From Singulisphaera sp. GP187 (GTDB lineage: Bacteria > Planctomycetota > Planctomycetia > Isosphaerales > Isosphaeraceae), in NCBI RefSeq assembly GCF_900129635.1, contig NZ_FSRB01000001.1, positions 2,333,501 through 2,397,500 of the forward strand: a DNA stretch of 64,000 nucleotides, read 5' to 3'. Of this stretch, positions 42,527 through 52,515 are shown piece after piece (positions within the stretch are counted from its first letter, which is position 1; every line of letters begins with the position of its first letter). Below the pieces are notes generated by a model. That model did not search any database and was not told the DNA's origin. It worked only from the letters and a program-made list of their open reading frames with translations. The position numbers and the translations under genes were made by a program.

Positions 42527-44320
42527 TCACGACTCATCGGCCAGTGAGAAGGCCTGCTTCAAACAGGTGAGACTCTCCTGGCCCCGACCGATATCGGTCA
42601 CCACGTTGATCCGAACCTCGCTGGTATTGATCAAGGCGATGTTGATGCCACGCTCGGCCAGAGCGCCGAACATCCGGGTCGCGACTCCGGTGTGAGTGCG
42701 CATCCCGACACCGAGGACCGACAATTTGGCGATGCTCGGCTCGACCGAGACCTCACCCGGGCCCATGCCGCTCAAGGCCTTCGTGGCCTCCTGGGCCGAG
42801 GCGCGCGGCACCGTGAACGAGAGATGGGTGTTGCCGGCCGTACTGATGTTCTGCACGATCATATCGACAAACACACCCGCTTCGGCGATCCGCCGAAACA
42901 CTCTTCCGGCAAAGCCGGGTTCGTCGGGGACGTTGAACAAGGTGAGGCACGCCTGCCCCTCATCGAGCTCAACCCCCGAGATGACCAGCTCTTCCATCCC
43001 TTGAGGCGGGGTCGAGCTCGATCCGTTCTCGGCGTCCTGAGGCTGACGCAAGTGTTTGACCGGACGGTTCTCAACCGAGAACGGCGGCCAGCTGGAGTTG
43101 TCCCACTCATCAAGGGCAAACGCCTTGTGCACGGTCCTCAACGCCAGAGCGGACGAGGCACGGTCGACCAGCACGCTGATCTTGATTTCGCTGGTCGTGA
43201 TCATCTGGATGTTGATGCCGGCGTTGGCCAGGGCCTCGAACATCGTCGTGGCGACCCCGGTGTGCGTCTTCATCCCAAGTCCGACGACCGAGACCTTGGC
43301 GACCTCGGCTTCGTGCGCGACCCCGGACGCCCCGACGGAGCGGGCGGCGTTCTCGACGGTTCGCAGGGTCTCGGCCAGGTCGGCCGAGTCCACAGTGAAG
43401 CTGACTTCGGTCGTCCCGTCGGTCGCGACGTTCTGGACGATCATGTCCACGACGATGTGCGACCCGGCGATCGAGTGGAAAAGCGAGTGGACAACGCCCG
43501 GGCGATCGGGCACGCGAAAGACCGTGATCCGCGCTTCATCTTTGGCCAGTGCCGCGCCTGTGACGGTCACGCCCAACCTTCGGGCGTGTTCCTCGGCGAC
43601 GATCCAGGTGCCGGGTGCGTCGGAAAAGGAGCTGCGGACATGGACCGGGACGCCGTATTTCTTGGCGAACTCGATCGACCGCGAATGCATGACCCCCGCG
43701 CCGAGGCTGGCCAGCTCGAGCATTTCGTCGTAGCTGATCCGATCGATCTTCCGCGCTTCGGGGACGACCCGCGGGTCCGTCGTATAGACGCCATCAACGT
43801 CGGTGTAGATCTCGCAAGCGTCCGCGCCGAGCACGGCGGCCAGGGCCACGGCGGTCGTGTCCGACCCGCCCCGTCCCAGGGTCGTGATGTTGTAGTCCTG
43901 ATCCACCCCTTGGAAGCCGGCGACGATGACGATCTTGCCCTCGTCGAGGGCCTGGATCATCCGCTCGGTCGAGATGTTGCGAATGCGTGCCTTGCTGTGA
44001 AAGCTGTCGGTCACAAGGCCGATCTGCGCCCCGGTGAAGCTGATCGCGGGAACGCCGAGCGCCTGGATCGCCATCGCCATGAGCGCGACGCTGATCTGCT
44101 CGCCCGTCGAGAGGAGCATGTCCATCTCGCGCGCGGGGGGATGCTCGTTAATCTCTTTGGCAAGCGCGATCAGTTCGTCGGTCGTGTGACCACGCGCCGA
44201 GACGACCACGAGAACTTGCTGTCCGCGCTGATGGGCCTGGATGGCTCGGCGAGCCGCGGCGAGAATCTTGTCGGCATCGGCGACGCTGGTGCCGCCGAAC
44301 TTCTGGACCAGAAGAGGCAC
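42527..44320 (-). CDS. lysC: Aspartate kinase with four ACT domains
   Basis: First enzyme of the lysine/threonine/methionine pathway (597 residues; most bacterial forms are about 400). The kinase part has LVQKFGGTSVADADKI at residue 3, TLGRGGSDTTAVALAAVLGA near residue 148 and YTDVDGVYTTDPR. Two ACT pairs follow: one from about residue 262 (ITVFRVPDRPGVVHSLF, then VSVVGLGMKTHTGVATTMFE), and a second from about residue 450 (LTLFNVPDEPGFAGRVFR, then LSVLGVGMRTHTGVATRMFG). A linker rich in Ser/Pro separates them. ACT pairs bind the feedback inhibitors Lys and/or Thr. It is the last gene of the hom - apgM-like - lysC set. Confidence 0.94.
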   Translation of the reverse strand: MPLLVQKFGGTSVADADKILAAARRAIQAHQRGQQVLVVVSARGHTTDELIALAKEINEHPPAREMDMLLSTGEQISVALMAMAIQALGVPAISFTGAQIGLVTDSFHSKARIRNISTERMIQALDEGKIVIVAGFQGVDQDYNITTLGRGGSDTTAVALAAVLGADACEIYTDVDGVYTTDPRVVPEARKIDRISYDEMLELASLGAGVMHSRSIEFAKKYGVPVHVRSSFSDAPGTWIVAEEHARRLGVTVTGAALAKDEARITVFRVPDRPGVVHSLFHSIAGSHIVVDMIVQNVATDGTTEVSFTVDSADLAETLRTVENAARSVGASGVAHEAEVAKVSVVGLGMKTHTGVATTMFEALANAGINIQMITTSEIKISVLVDRASSALALRTVHKAFALDEWDNSSWPPFSVENRPVKHLRQPQDAENGSSSTPPQGMEELVISGVELDEGQACLTLFNVPDEPGFAGRVFRRIAEAGVFVDMIVQNISTAGNTHLSFTVPRASAQEATKALSGMGPGEVSVEPSIAKLSVLGVGMRTHTGVATRMFGALAERGINIALINTSEVRINVVTDIGRGQESLTCLKQAFSLADES

Positions 44321-44393
44321 TGGCTTGGCTCCGCAAATCTCGGGCAGGTCGGCGGGTGAGGGAAGACCGTCACCCGCCGGACGAAGAGGAGAG

Positions 44394-45605
44394 TCAGGTT
44401 GATCCCAGGAACGATTTCATCAACTCGAAGCCACGCTCGAGCGACGGGCCGCCCGCGGCACGGGCCGAGGCTTCATCATAGGGGTGGCCCGACGGGCTGA
44501 GGCCGGTTCCGGCCATCGCCCAGGCCACCCAGTCTCGGTCGTGCGCCCGGGTCCGAAGCAACGTTGCATGATCGGGTGAGATCAGGATCCGCCAGTCTCC
44601 GTAGCCTTCGAGGGCACGCCGGAGGGGACCGACGATGTCGTGATCGATGCGTTCGAGCGCCTCGACCTTGGCATCGCAACGGCCCTCATGGCTTGCCTCA
44701 TCGGGGGCTTCGACGTGGACGCAGACCAGGTCGTGGTCCTTCAACGCCTCGATCCCGGATCGCCCCTTGGCCGCGTAATCGGTGTCGAGGTAACCGGTCG
44801 CCCCCGGGACATCGATCCTGTTCCAGCCGGCGAGCACACCGACTCCGCGGACCAGGTCGACCGCCGACAGGATCGCCCCTTTCAGCCCGTGAAGGTCAGA
44901 AAACTTCGGCAAGGCCGGCGCCTTCCCTTGTCCCCAAAGCCAGATCGCGTTGGCCGGCGCTTTGCCGGCGGCGAGCCTCGCCTGGTTCACCGCGTGGTCG
45001 CGGACCAGGGCGGTCCCTTCCCGCATCAGCTCCTGGAGCAGCTCCGCACCCGTGCCGCGCGGCAAAAAGTCGGCCGCGGGCCGGTCCGGCTGGTCGTGCG
45101 GGGGGGTCGTCAGCGTCGACTCATCGAACGGCGCGGGCTTCCCCTGCCCGCGGACGATCAGCAAGTTGCGATAGCTCACGCCCGGGAAGAACTCGACCCC
45201 CGGCCGCCCCAGCTTCGCCTGGAGCGCCTCCATCAGGACACGCCCTTCTTCGCTGGTAATATGGCCCGCCGTGAAGTCGTTCAAAAGTCCGTCGCGGATC
45301 GTCATTAGGTTGCAACGGATCGCCCAGTCGTCGGCTCCGAGCGCATGCCCCATCGCGGCGGCCTCGAGCGGAGCCCGGCCGGTGTAGTAGACCAGCGGGT
45401 CGTAGCCGAAGAGACTCAGGGTCGCCACATCGCTGGCGGGGACAAACTTGTCGGGGACGTTCCGCGAACGGCCGAGCACGCCCTCCCGCGCGATTCGGTC
45501 CATCTCCGGGGTCCGGGCCGCTTGGAGCGGTGTCTTCCCGCCGAGCGATTCCTGCGGCTCGTCGGCCGCTCCGTCGGGGATCACGATGGCGTACTTGGTC
45601 GGCAT
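44394..45605 (-). CDS. ApgM-like phosphotransferase, likely homoserine kinase analogue
   Basis: A 403-residue alkaline-phosphatase-superfamily protein of the cofactor-independent phosphoglycerate mutase type (COG3635). The N-terminus YAIVIPDGAADEP carries the first metal Asp. Other landmarks are TPEMDRIAREG, ASDVATLSLFGYDP (the nucleophile region) and the late metal site LISPDHATLLRTRAHD. It lies between hom and lysC with gaps of about 100 and 73 bases. In comparative genomics this family has been proposed as a functional analogue of homoserine kinase when found in such a cluster. No thrB is visible here. Mutase activity remains possible. ATG 45605 gives the family start MPTKYAIVIPDG. Confidence 0.85.
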   Translation of the reverse strand: MPTKYAIVIPDGAADEPQESLGGKTPLQAARTPEMDRIAREGVLGRSRNVPDKFVPASDVATLSLFGYDPLVYYTGRAPLEAAAMGHALGADDWAIRCNLMTIRDGLLNDFTAGHITSEEGRVLMEALQAKLGRPGVEFFPGVSYRNLLIVRGQGKPAPFDESTLTTPPHDQPDRPAADFLPRGTGAELLQELMREGTALVRDHAVNQARLAAGKAPANAIWLWGQGKAPALPKFSDLHGLKGAILSAVDLVRGVGVLAGWNRIDVPGATGYLDTDYAAKGRSGIEALKDHDLVCVHVEAPDEASHEGRCDAKVEALERIDHDIVGPLRRALEGYGDWRILISPDHATLLRTRAHDRDWVAWAMAGTGLSPSGHPYDEASARAAGGPSLERGFELMKSFLGST

Positions 45606-45706
45606 GGATCTCGTGCTCGATGGACTGTCTTGCTCGCAACCGCGGCGAACGGACCAAGAAAATGAAACAGAAAGCGGCCGACCCCGATGACTCACCGCCC
45701 GACCCG

Positions 45707-47011
45707 TTATTCTTCCACGCCCAGGCAGATGCTCGGCGCTCGGACCACGTCGAGTCGATCGATCTCGGCCAAAGCCGCCGTCAGCTCGGCCTCGACCGCG
45801 GAGTGCGTCATGATGACGAGCGGAACAGGGCTATCCGCGGGAGCATCGTCGCCGGGATCGTGCTGAATCACGCTCGCGATACTAATCGCGTGCGCTCCGA
45901 GCGCCTGGGCGAGCGCGGCGAGCACGCCGGGGCGATCGGCGATCGTGAACCGGAGGTAGTATCGGCTTCGCACCTGAGCGGCCGAGCTCAAGCGAGGTGC
46001 GGGAGCCGCCGCGGGCCAGAGATTCAAGGCCCGGGCGGTCAAGGCCGCTCGGCCGACGACGACGTCGATCAGGTCGCCGACCACCGCCGACGCGGTCGGC
46101 ATCATGCCGGCGCCTCGACCGTAGAAAAAAGTATCGCCGACCGCGTCGCCCACCACCCGGATCGCGTTATAGGGGCCACGAACCTCGGCAAGCGGCGTGC
46201 CCTTCTTGACCAGAGTCGGAGCGACTCTCAGCTCGAGCCCCGAGTCGGACAGCTTGGCCAGGGCCAGGAGCTTGATCGCGTAGCCGAGCTCGGCGGCATA
46301 CTTGAGGTCCGCCAGTTGCAGTCGGTCGATCCCCTCGCGGGCGATCTGAGCGGTCTTGACGCTGGCCCCGAACGCCAGTTGGGCGAGAATCGCGAGCTTG
46401 TGGGCGGTGTCGCTGCCGTCCACGTCCAGGGTCGGGTCCGACTCGGCGTAGCCGAGCTCCTGAGCCTGGTGGAGGGCCGCTTGATAACTGAGCCCGTCCT
46501 GAGTCATCGCGGTCAGGATGAAGTTGCACGTTCCGTTGACGATCGCCGCCAGGCTCTGCACCTGATTGGCCGCCAGCGAGACCCCAAGCGCCTGGATGAT
46601 CGGGATTCCCCCCCCGACGCTCCCCTCAAAGGCGATCGCCCGGCCGTATTTTCGAGCCTGAGCAAAGACTTGTGGTCCGTGCTCGGCCAGGAGTGCCTTG
46701 TTGGCGGTGACGACGTCCTTGCCCGCGGCCAGAGCCTCGAGGATCAGCGCCAAGGCGGGATCGGTTCCCCCCATCGCCTCGACCACGACCGCGACCTCGG
46801 GATCATCAATGACCCGGCGCGGATCGGTCACCAGGCGCACCCCGGTCAGGTCGACGCCCCGTGACTTCTCGGGGTCGCGCACGACGGCCCATTTCAGGTC
46901 GACCTGCTTCCCCGAGCGAACCGCGATCCGATCGCCGTGCTGTCCGAGCAGGTGAGCGACTCCGGAGCCGACGTTCCCCAGTCCCAACATCCCCACCGCA
47001 ATCCGTTCCAT
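45707..47011 (-). CDS. hom: Homoserine dehydrogenase
   Basis: NAD(P)H-dependent reduction of aspartate semialdehyde to homoserine (434 residues, usual length). The Rossmann motif is MLGLGNVGSGVAHLL at residue 8. The catalytic domain has ALLAEHGPQVF, AFEGSVGGGIPIIQAL and LDVDGSDTAHKLAIL. A C-terminal ACT domain begins near residue 348 (YYLRFTIADRPGVLAALA) and would bind threonine. It is the first gene of the hom - apgM-like - lysC cluster. Confidence 0.95.
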   Translation of the reverse strand: MERIAVGMLGLGNVGSGVAHLLGQHGDRIAVRSGKQVDLKWAVVRDPEKSRGVDLTGVRLVTDPRRVIDDPEVAVVVEAMGGTDPALALILEALAAGKDVVTANKALLAEHGPQVFAQARKYGRAIAFEGSVGGGIPIIQALGVSLAANQVQSLAAIVNGTCNFILTAMTQDGLSYQAALHQAQELGYAESDPTLDVDGSDTAHKLAILAQLAFGASVKTAQIAREGIDRLQLADLKYAAELGYAIKLLALAKLSDSGLELRVAPTLVKKGTPLAEVRGPYNAIRVVGDAVGDTFFYGRGAGMMPTASAVVGDLIDVVVGRAALTARALNLWPAAAPAPRLSSAAQVRSRYYLRFTIADRPGVLAALAQALGAHAISIASVIQHDPGDDAPADSPVPLVIMTHSAVEAELTAALAEIDRLDVVRAPSICLGVEE

Positions 47012-47195
47012 CCCGCCCCCAGCTCAGACTCTCGACGGCACTCTAACGCCTTGCCCGACAAGACAAAATAACCTACGCGATCTACCCGCGAGTCGGCAAG
47101 ATGAAGAACCGGACTCGCGGAAACGAACCGGTTTCCAACGCGACCCGGCCGGCACTTCCCTTATGAGGAGGGAGCGGGCCAAGCAACCTGTGGTT

Positions 47196-49745
47196 CTACA
47201 GGATCGAGAGCGATCCTCGGGTCACGCCGTAGCGACTGGTCGCCTTCAACTCTCGCCAGAGTGATCGCGCATCACTCCGGCCGGCGATCGCGTTGGCATA
47301 AAGCGCAATCGTTCGCCCGACCGCCTCCGGGCTGTCGTCGAGAAACTCGATCCGCAAATGACGCGACCGCTTGGCCAGCAATCGGGGAAGATATTCCGCG
47401 GCCGATTGCGGTACCGCATTGAAGAGCGTGTTGCGACACCCCACGTCCGCTTTGAGCGGATGCTCCTTGCCCACGCGGTCGCGAAGTTTGACGTCATGAT
47501 CGTCGCAAGGGCGACCGCAATTCGTCTTGTCGGTCCCCGGAGACAGGACCGCGCAGAAGACGCAGTGCTCCATATGGAACATCGGAATCTGCTGATGGAT
47601 CACAATCTCGAGCCAAGGACTGGGGACGGCCGCCATCAGATCCTCGAGCTGCTCGAAGCAGAGGTCATAGGAGGCCGTCACGCGAAGTGCCCCGCGCGCC
47701 TTCAAGAGCTCGACGGTCAGTTCGTTCGACGCGTTCAGCGAGAAGTCGGCGACAAACGGGATCCCACGCTCGGTGCAGAAGTAAAGGCCACCGGCATTTC
47801 GGACCAAGAGGCCGTCGGCCCCCTGCTTCTCCAGGTATCGGAAGAGATTGGCTTCGGCCGGCTTCTGAATCCGAGGGGTCGCGATGAACAGCGCGACCGA
47901 TTCGCGACGCGCGACGGCCACGGCCTCTTTGTACCGCTTGATATCCTGGTAATCGACGTAGATCGTCTTGATCCCGGCCGCGACCGCCGCTTCGACTTGC
48001 GCCGTGTCCCGGCAGAGGACGGATAACGACGGTGCTGCCGTCGACAATGCGGGATCAAGAGCAACGGAAGTGACGTGGCTTCGGAGCACGGGGAGCACCG
48101 GCTCCGCGGCCAAGCTCCGGGGAGCCGTGCGGGACGCTTCCTCGTCCAGTTTTGCCACAAGGTCGCGGCGCAAGGCGTTGAGGAGACTCTTGGGGACCAT
48201 CGGCCCCCCTTCAATCGTGGCAGTCACCGCTCTCAACTGATAGATCGAGCCGCCGAGGCGATCGAGCTGCTCCTGGAGCGAAACCGCGGTCGCCTCCTGG
48301 CGCTCGGCTCGATCAAGTGGAGCGGTCGACTCGCAACGCGCCTCCCGGCCGGTCTCGGTCCGCCCCTCGAGTCGCAACGGTTCTCCGACGACCGCGCGGA
48401 CCGCAATGTCGAGTTCAACCTTTCGCCGCTCGGGCCCTTCAAACGATTTGCGGAGCCGGCGCGTCAGTTCAGGATCGTCGGTTTTCCAAACCCGTTGGCC
48501 GGGTCGAATTTTCCGGGGGTCGAGGTCGTGCTGACCGAACCGGAGCTCCGCCGGTCCCGCCGAGAGGCCGGCCGGTTCGGGAGCCGGGCGGCGACCACGT
48601 TCTCGAGTCACCCGGAGCACTTCGTAAACGCGGCCCCCTTGTTCGGGAACCTCATCGCCCTGTTCGGCATCAAAGACAAGGCCGTCACCCGGTTTGACGG
48701 GCGCCGTGAGGTCGAGGCGAATCCCAGCGCCAGCGACTTCGGTCACCCGACCGAGAAAGATGCCGCGTTTTTTGGCGTGGTCGCCGCGAACCAGGACTTT
48801 GTGATTGTTGCCGTCGAGGAAGCCGTGACTGAACCCGCGCGAAAACGACAGCTCCATCTCGCGGACGTCGCGCGCCGTGAACTCGATCGGCTGCCCCGCC
48901 CAGGCGGCATCGATCGCACGGCGGTAGTGCTGGGTGATGTTGGCCACGTACTCGGGGGCCTTCAGCCGCCCTTCGATCTTCAGGCTCGCCACGCCGAGGT
49001 CGATCAATTCGGGAATCAGGTCGAAGGCCGCGAGGTCCTGCGGACTCAAGAGATAGCGAACGTCGTCGAGGTTTTGCAGTTCGCCGTCGCAGACAATCTC
49101 GTAGGGCATCCGGCAGGCCTGGGCGCACTCACCGCGGTTGGCCGACCGGCCTCCGAGCGCCTCGCTGGTGAGGCACTGGCCCGAGTAGGCCACGCAGAGG
49201 GCACCATGGACGAAAACCTCGAGGGGCAATTCCGAGTTGCGGCCGATCCTGGCAATTTCGGCCAGCGACAATTCCCGAGCGAGGATCACGCGAGAGCAGC
49301 CGAGTTCCCGGGCAAGTCGAACGCCCTCGGTGCTCGTGATCGACATCTGGGTCGAGGCATGAATTTCGAGGTCGGGGGTCAAAGCTCGAATCAAACGGAC
49401 CAACCCGAGGTCTTGTACGATCACGGCGTCGACGCCGGCCTCGACCAGGTGGCGGATCGTTTCTTCCAGGTCGGACAGCTCGCGAGGAAAGACCAGCGTA
49501 TTGAGCGTGACATAGCCGCGAACCCCGCGGCGATGGAGCTGGTTCATGACGTCGGGCAGGTCGGCCCCATCGAAGTTGGTCGCGCGGGCACGGGCATTAT
49601 GCCGCTGGAGTCCGAAGTAGACTGCGTCCGCGCCGTTCTCGACGGCCGCGATCAAGCACGTCCGATCTCCGGCCGGTGCGAGGAGTTCCGGCTTGACGGT
49701 CCGCTTCACCAAGGGCTCGCTGATTTCCGTTCCCGCAATCGCCAC
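47196..49745 (-). CDS. U32-family peptidase / RlhA-like protein
   Basis: An 849-residue U32-family protein. The core has ELLAPAGDRTCLIAAVENGA and DAVYFGLQ near residues 19-47, then HGALCVAYSGQCLTSEALGG and ANRGECAQACRMPYE near residues 180-220, which carry the conserved cysteines. A DUF3656-like insert and a second U32-like half follow, with further cysteines in HMEHCVFCAVLSPG and NCGRPCDDHDVKL. This long two-part layout is that of RlhA (YdcP), which makes 5-hydroxycytidine in 23S rRNA, rather than a protease. The assignment between RlhA and other U32 members is inference. Confidence 0.82.
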   Translation of the reverse strand: MAIAGTEISEPLVKRTVKPELLAPAGDRTCLIAAVENGADAVYFGLQRHNARARATNFDGADLPDVMNQLHRRGVRGYVTLNTLVFPRELSDLEETIRHLVEAGVDAVIVQDLGLVRLIRALTPDLEIHASTQMSITSTEGVRLARELGCSRVILARELSLAEIARIGRNSELPLEVFVHGALCVAYSGQCLTSEALGGRSANRGECAQACRMPYEIVCDGELQNLDDVRYLLSPQDLAAFDLIPELIDLGVASLKIEGRLKAPEYVANITQHYRRAIDAAWAGQPIEFTARDVREMELSFSRGFSHGFLDGNNHKVLVRGDHAKKRGIFLGRVTEVAGAGIRLDLTAPVKPGDGLVFDAEQGDEVPEQGGRVYEVLRVTRERGRRPAPEPAGLSAGPAELRFGQHDLDPRKIRPGQRVWKTDDPELTRRLRKSFEGPERRKVELDIAVRAVVGEPLRLEGRTETGREARCESTAPLDRAERQEATAVSLQEQLDRLGGSIYQLRAVTATIEGGPMVPKSLLNALRRDLVAKLDEEASRTAPRSLAAEPVLPVLRSHVTSVALDPALSTAAPSLSVLCRDTAQVEAAVAAGIKTIYVDYQDIKRYKEAVAVARRESVALFIATPRIQKPAEANLFRYLEKQGADGLLVRNAGGLYFCTERGIPFVADFSLNASNELTVELLKARGALRVTASYDLCFEQLEDLMAAVPSPWLEIVIHQQIPMFHMEHCVFCAVLSPGTDKTNCGRPCDDHDVKLRDRVGKEHPLKADVGCRNTLFNAVPQSAAEYLPRLLAKRSRHLRIEFLDDSPEAVGRTIALYANAIAGRSDARSLWRELKATSRYGVTRGSLSIL

Positions 49746-50016
49746 GCGTACCGTATCCTCTCCAATGGAGTTCCAAGCCAGTCAGGGTTGTCCTATTATC
49801 GCGCCGAACTTGCGTTCCTACAAGAGGATCAGGCCTGGAGACCGCGCGACTCCGAGGGGTTATCGCATTGCCGGGGCTATTGAGGGCCATGGAATGGACT
49901 GAATGGGTCGAAGGAGGCCCCACACAGTGATTGAATGAAATCGTCAGGAGGCTCGGCGCACCGCCTTGGCAAGTCCAATAAGGCTGTGTTAGGCTAAGAA
50001 AAGGAGCTGTTGTGTT

Positions 50017-50307
50017 ATGATGATTCATTTACCAGAAGATTTGGAGAGCTACCTCCAGGTCGAGGTGCAAAACGGTCGATTCGCTTCGACGGACGAGGCG
50101 ATCAGCGAAGCTGTGCGTTTGCTCCGCCAGAGGAGACAGGAGGCTCAGGAGAAGGCGATCACGGCGTACGAGGTCAATCAGCAACTGCTCGCTGTCGGCT
50201 TGCTGAGCCAGATCCCGTCCCGCGATCCCAAGACCTATCGCGAATTCTCGCCGATCGTCGTTGAAGGTGAACCACTCACGGAAACGATCATTCAGGAGCG
50301 GCTTTGA
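50017..50307 (+). CDS. ParD/CopG-like antitoxin
   Basis: A 96-residue protein. The start MMIHLPEDLESYLQVEVQNG followed by FASTDEAISEAVRLLRQRRQ is the ribbon-helix-helix pattern of ParD-type antitoxins, which bind DNA as dimers and repress their own operon. The C-terminal half, normally toxin-binding, is present (VNQQLLAVGLLSQIPS). It is followed at once by a truncated PIN-domain toxin reading frame, so it appears to be an orphan antitoxin. AAAAGGAG lies upstream of the start. Confidence 0.75.
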   Translation: MMIHLPEDLESYLQVEVQNGRFASTDEAISEAVRLLRQRRQEAQEKAITAYEVNQQLLAVGLLSQIPSRDPKTYREFSPIVVEGEPLTETIIQERL

Positions 50308-50308
50308 A

Positions 50309-50488
50309 GTGGCGGTTTACTTTTGCGATTCCAGTGCCATTGTCAAACGCTATGTTCTGAAGGCAGGCACCTCCTGGATTCAAAGCTTGAATCCGGTTCA
50401 AATGGCCCACACTTTTGGTTCCAATCGGCGGGGTACCGGACCGACCACTCAAGGAAGAATTTCGCCATGCATTCGCTGCTGCTCTTAA
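50309..50488 (+). pseudogene. Truncated VapC-like PIN-domain toxin
   Basis: From GTG 50309, two bases after the antitoxin stop, the frame reads VAVYFCDSSAIVKRYVLKAG then TSWIQSLNP. This is a typical VapC/PIN start with the first catalytic Asp and the SSAIVKRY helix. After about 30 residues the similarity stops, and the frame runs through sequence with no PIN motifs and overlaps the start of the next gene. The remaining ~100 residues and three acidic catalytic positions are absent. A deletion fusing the toxin start to the next gene's upstream region is the simplest explanation. Confidence 0.7.
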
Positions 50489-51384
50489 TCCCAATCCTGG
50501 CCGCGGGAGCTGATTCCAAGGACGAAGGACTGTACGCCTCAAACCCAGTCTATCGCGCGCTCGTCACGGACGGGCTCGAGATCGAGGGCAAGAAGTTCGC
50601 CTTCCCCCTCCCCTTGCTGCGCGACGGACAGAGCATCGAGGCGGAGCGGAAAACCCTCATCGGGCTGCTGGAATCCGAGCGAAAGGTCACGGAATTTCTT
50701 CGCGACTCCGTGTCCGCTCCGTTCATTCTCAAGCTCAATGATGAGAAGACCGCCACCAGTCTGGTCCGCCGGGTGGATCTCTGGTTCGCCGTTCACGCGA
50801 GCCTTGACGATATCGACCTCGATGCTCTCTCCCGCAACGCCGAGGCAGCCAAGCCTATCGAAGTTGGAAATATGAGGTTCGAGAGTCGACTCCTGGGCGC
50901 CGACGAACTCGAGGCGCGTGGGATCGCGATCCCGAAGGCGGACGACACGTCGAAAACGTTGTTCATTCACCAGACGGGACGGCTGCTCGACCGGATCCAC
51001 GTTGAGGGGACCGACATGATGGTTGCTTCGCGCTCGCCCCACTCATGGGTGGTCGCCGCGCGGACCGACCGGCGATTCGACGAGGACCCCAAGGCGGCGA
51101 ACCGCTGGTGGCCGATCGTCCGACGCGGCGGTCAGGAGCAGGCCGGGCCGGCTCAGCCGTTTCCCGGGGGGGCGAGCTATGTGACAATCACCCGACTCGC
51201 GTCCGCCCCGAACGTGCTCGTGGCGGAGGCCCATTTTAGCTTCGCCGAGCCCCGCGGCTGGTTCGACGGTGCACCGATCCTCCGTTCCAAGATCAGCCTG
51301 ATTGCGCAGGACCAGATTCGACAGCTTCGTCGCGATATCGCCAAGCGGAAGGAACGCCCGCAAGCGGGGAAGCCGTCCGAGTGA
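50467..51384 (+). CDS. Secreted hypothetical protein
   Basis: A 305-residue protein from ATG 50467 behind AAGGAAGA. The N-terminus has a short signal-like segment (HSLLLLIPILAAGADS). The rest is soluble, mixed alpha/beta, with FILKLNDEKTATSLVRRVDL near residues 85-103, a TSKTLFIHQTGRLLDRIH segment and a Lys/Arg-rich C-terminus. No known motif is seen. It lies just upstream of the ABC gene set but is separated from it by 175 bases. Confidence 0.6.
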   Translation: MHSLLLLIPILAAGADSKDEGLYASNPVYRALVTDGLEIEGKKFAFPLPLLRDGQSIEAERKTLIGLLESERKVTEFLRDSVSAPFILKLNDEKTATSLVRRVDLWFAVHASLDDIDLDALSRNAEAAKPIEVGNMRFESRLLGADELEARGIAIPKADDTSKTLFIHQTGRLLDRIHVEGTDMMVASRSPHSWVVAARTDRRFDEDPKAANRWWPIVRRGGQEQAGPAQPFPGGASYVTITRLASAPNVLVAEAHFSFAEPRGWFDGAPILRSKISLIAQDQIRQLRRDIAKRKERPQAGKPSE

Positions 51385-51559
51385 CGGAGCGCAAGACGAG
51401 GTTGTCGCGTGGCTCGCGCCTTTGCGAGAATCCGCGAAAAAAAAGGGTCGAGCACGGCCGTCACAGATCCGCCATGAACGCGTTAATTTCACTGCGGATC
51501 GGCACCGTGACCGCGGGCCGGTTCCGATTCGGTTTCCCCTCGAAGGCTCCCGTTCAACC

Positions 51560-52513
<954 letters not shown>

Positions 52514-52515
52514 CG

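Noticed and set aside
42692..44359. 555-codon plus-strand frame
   Set aside because: Antisense to lysC, with composition typical of a shadow frame.
48075..49883. 602-codon plus-strand frame
   Set aside because: Antisense to the U32-family gene, which has clear conserved cysteine motifs.
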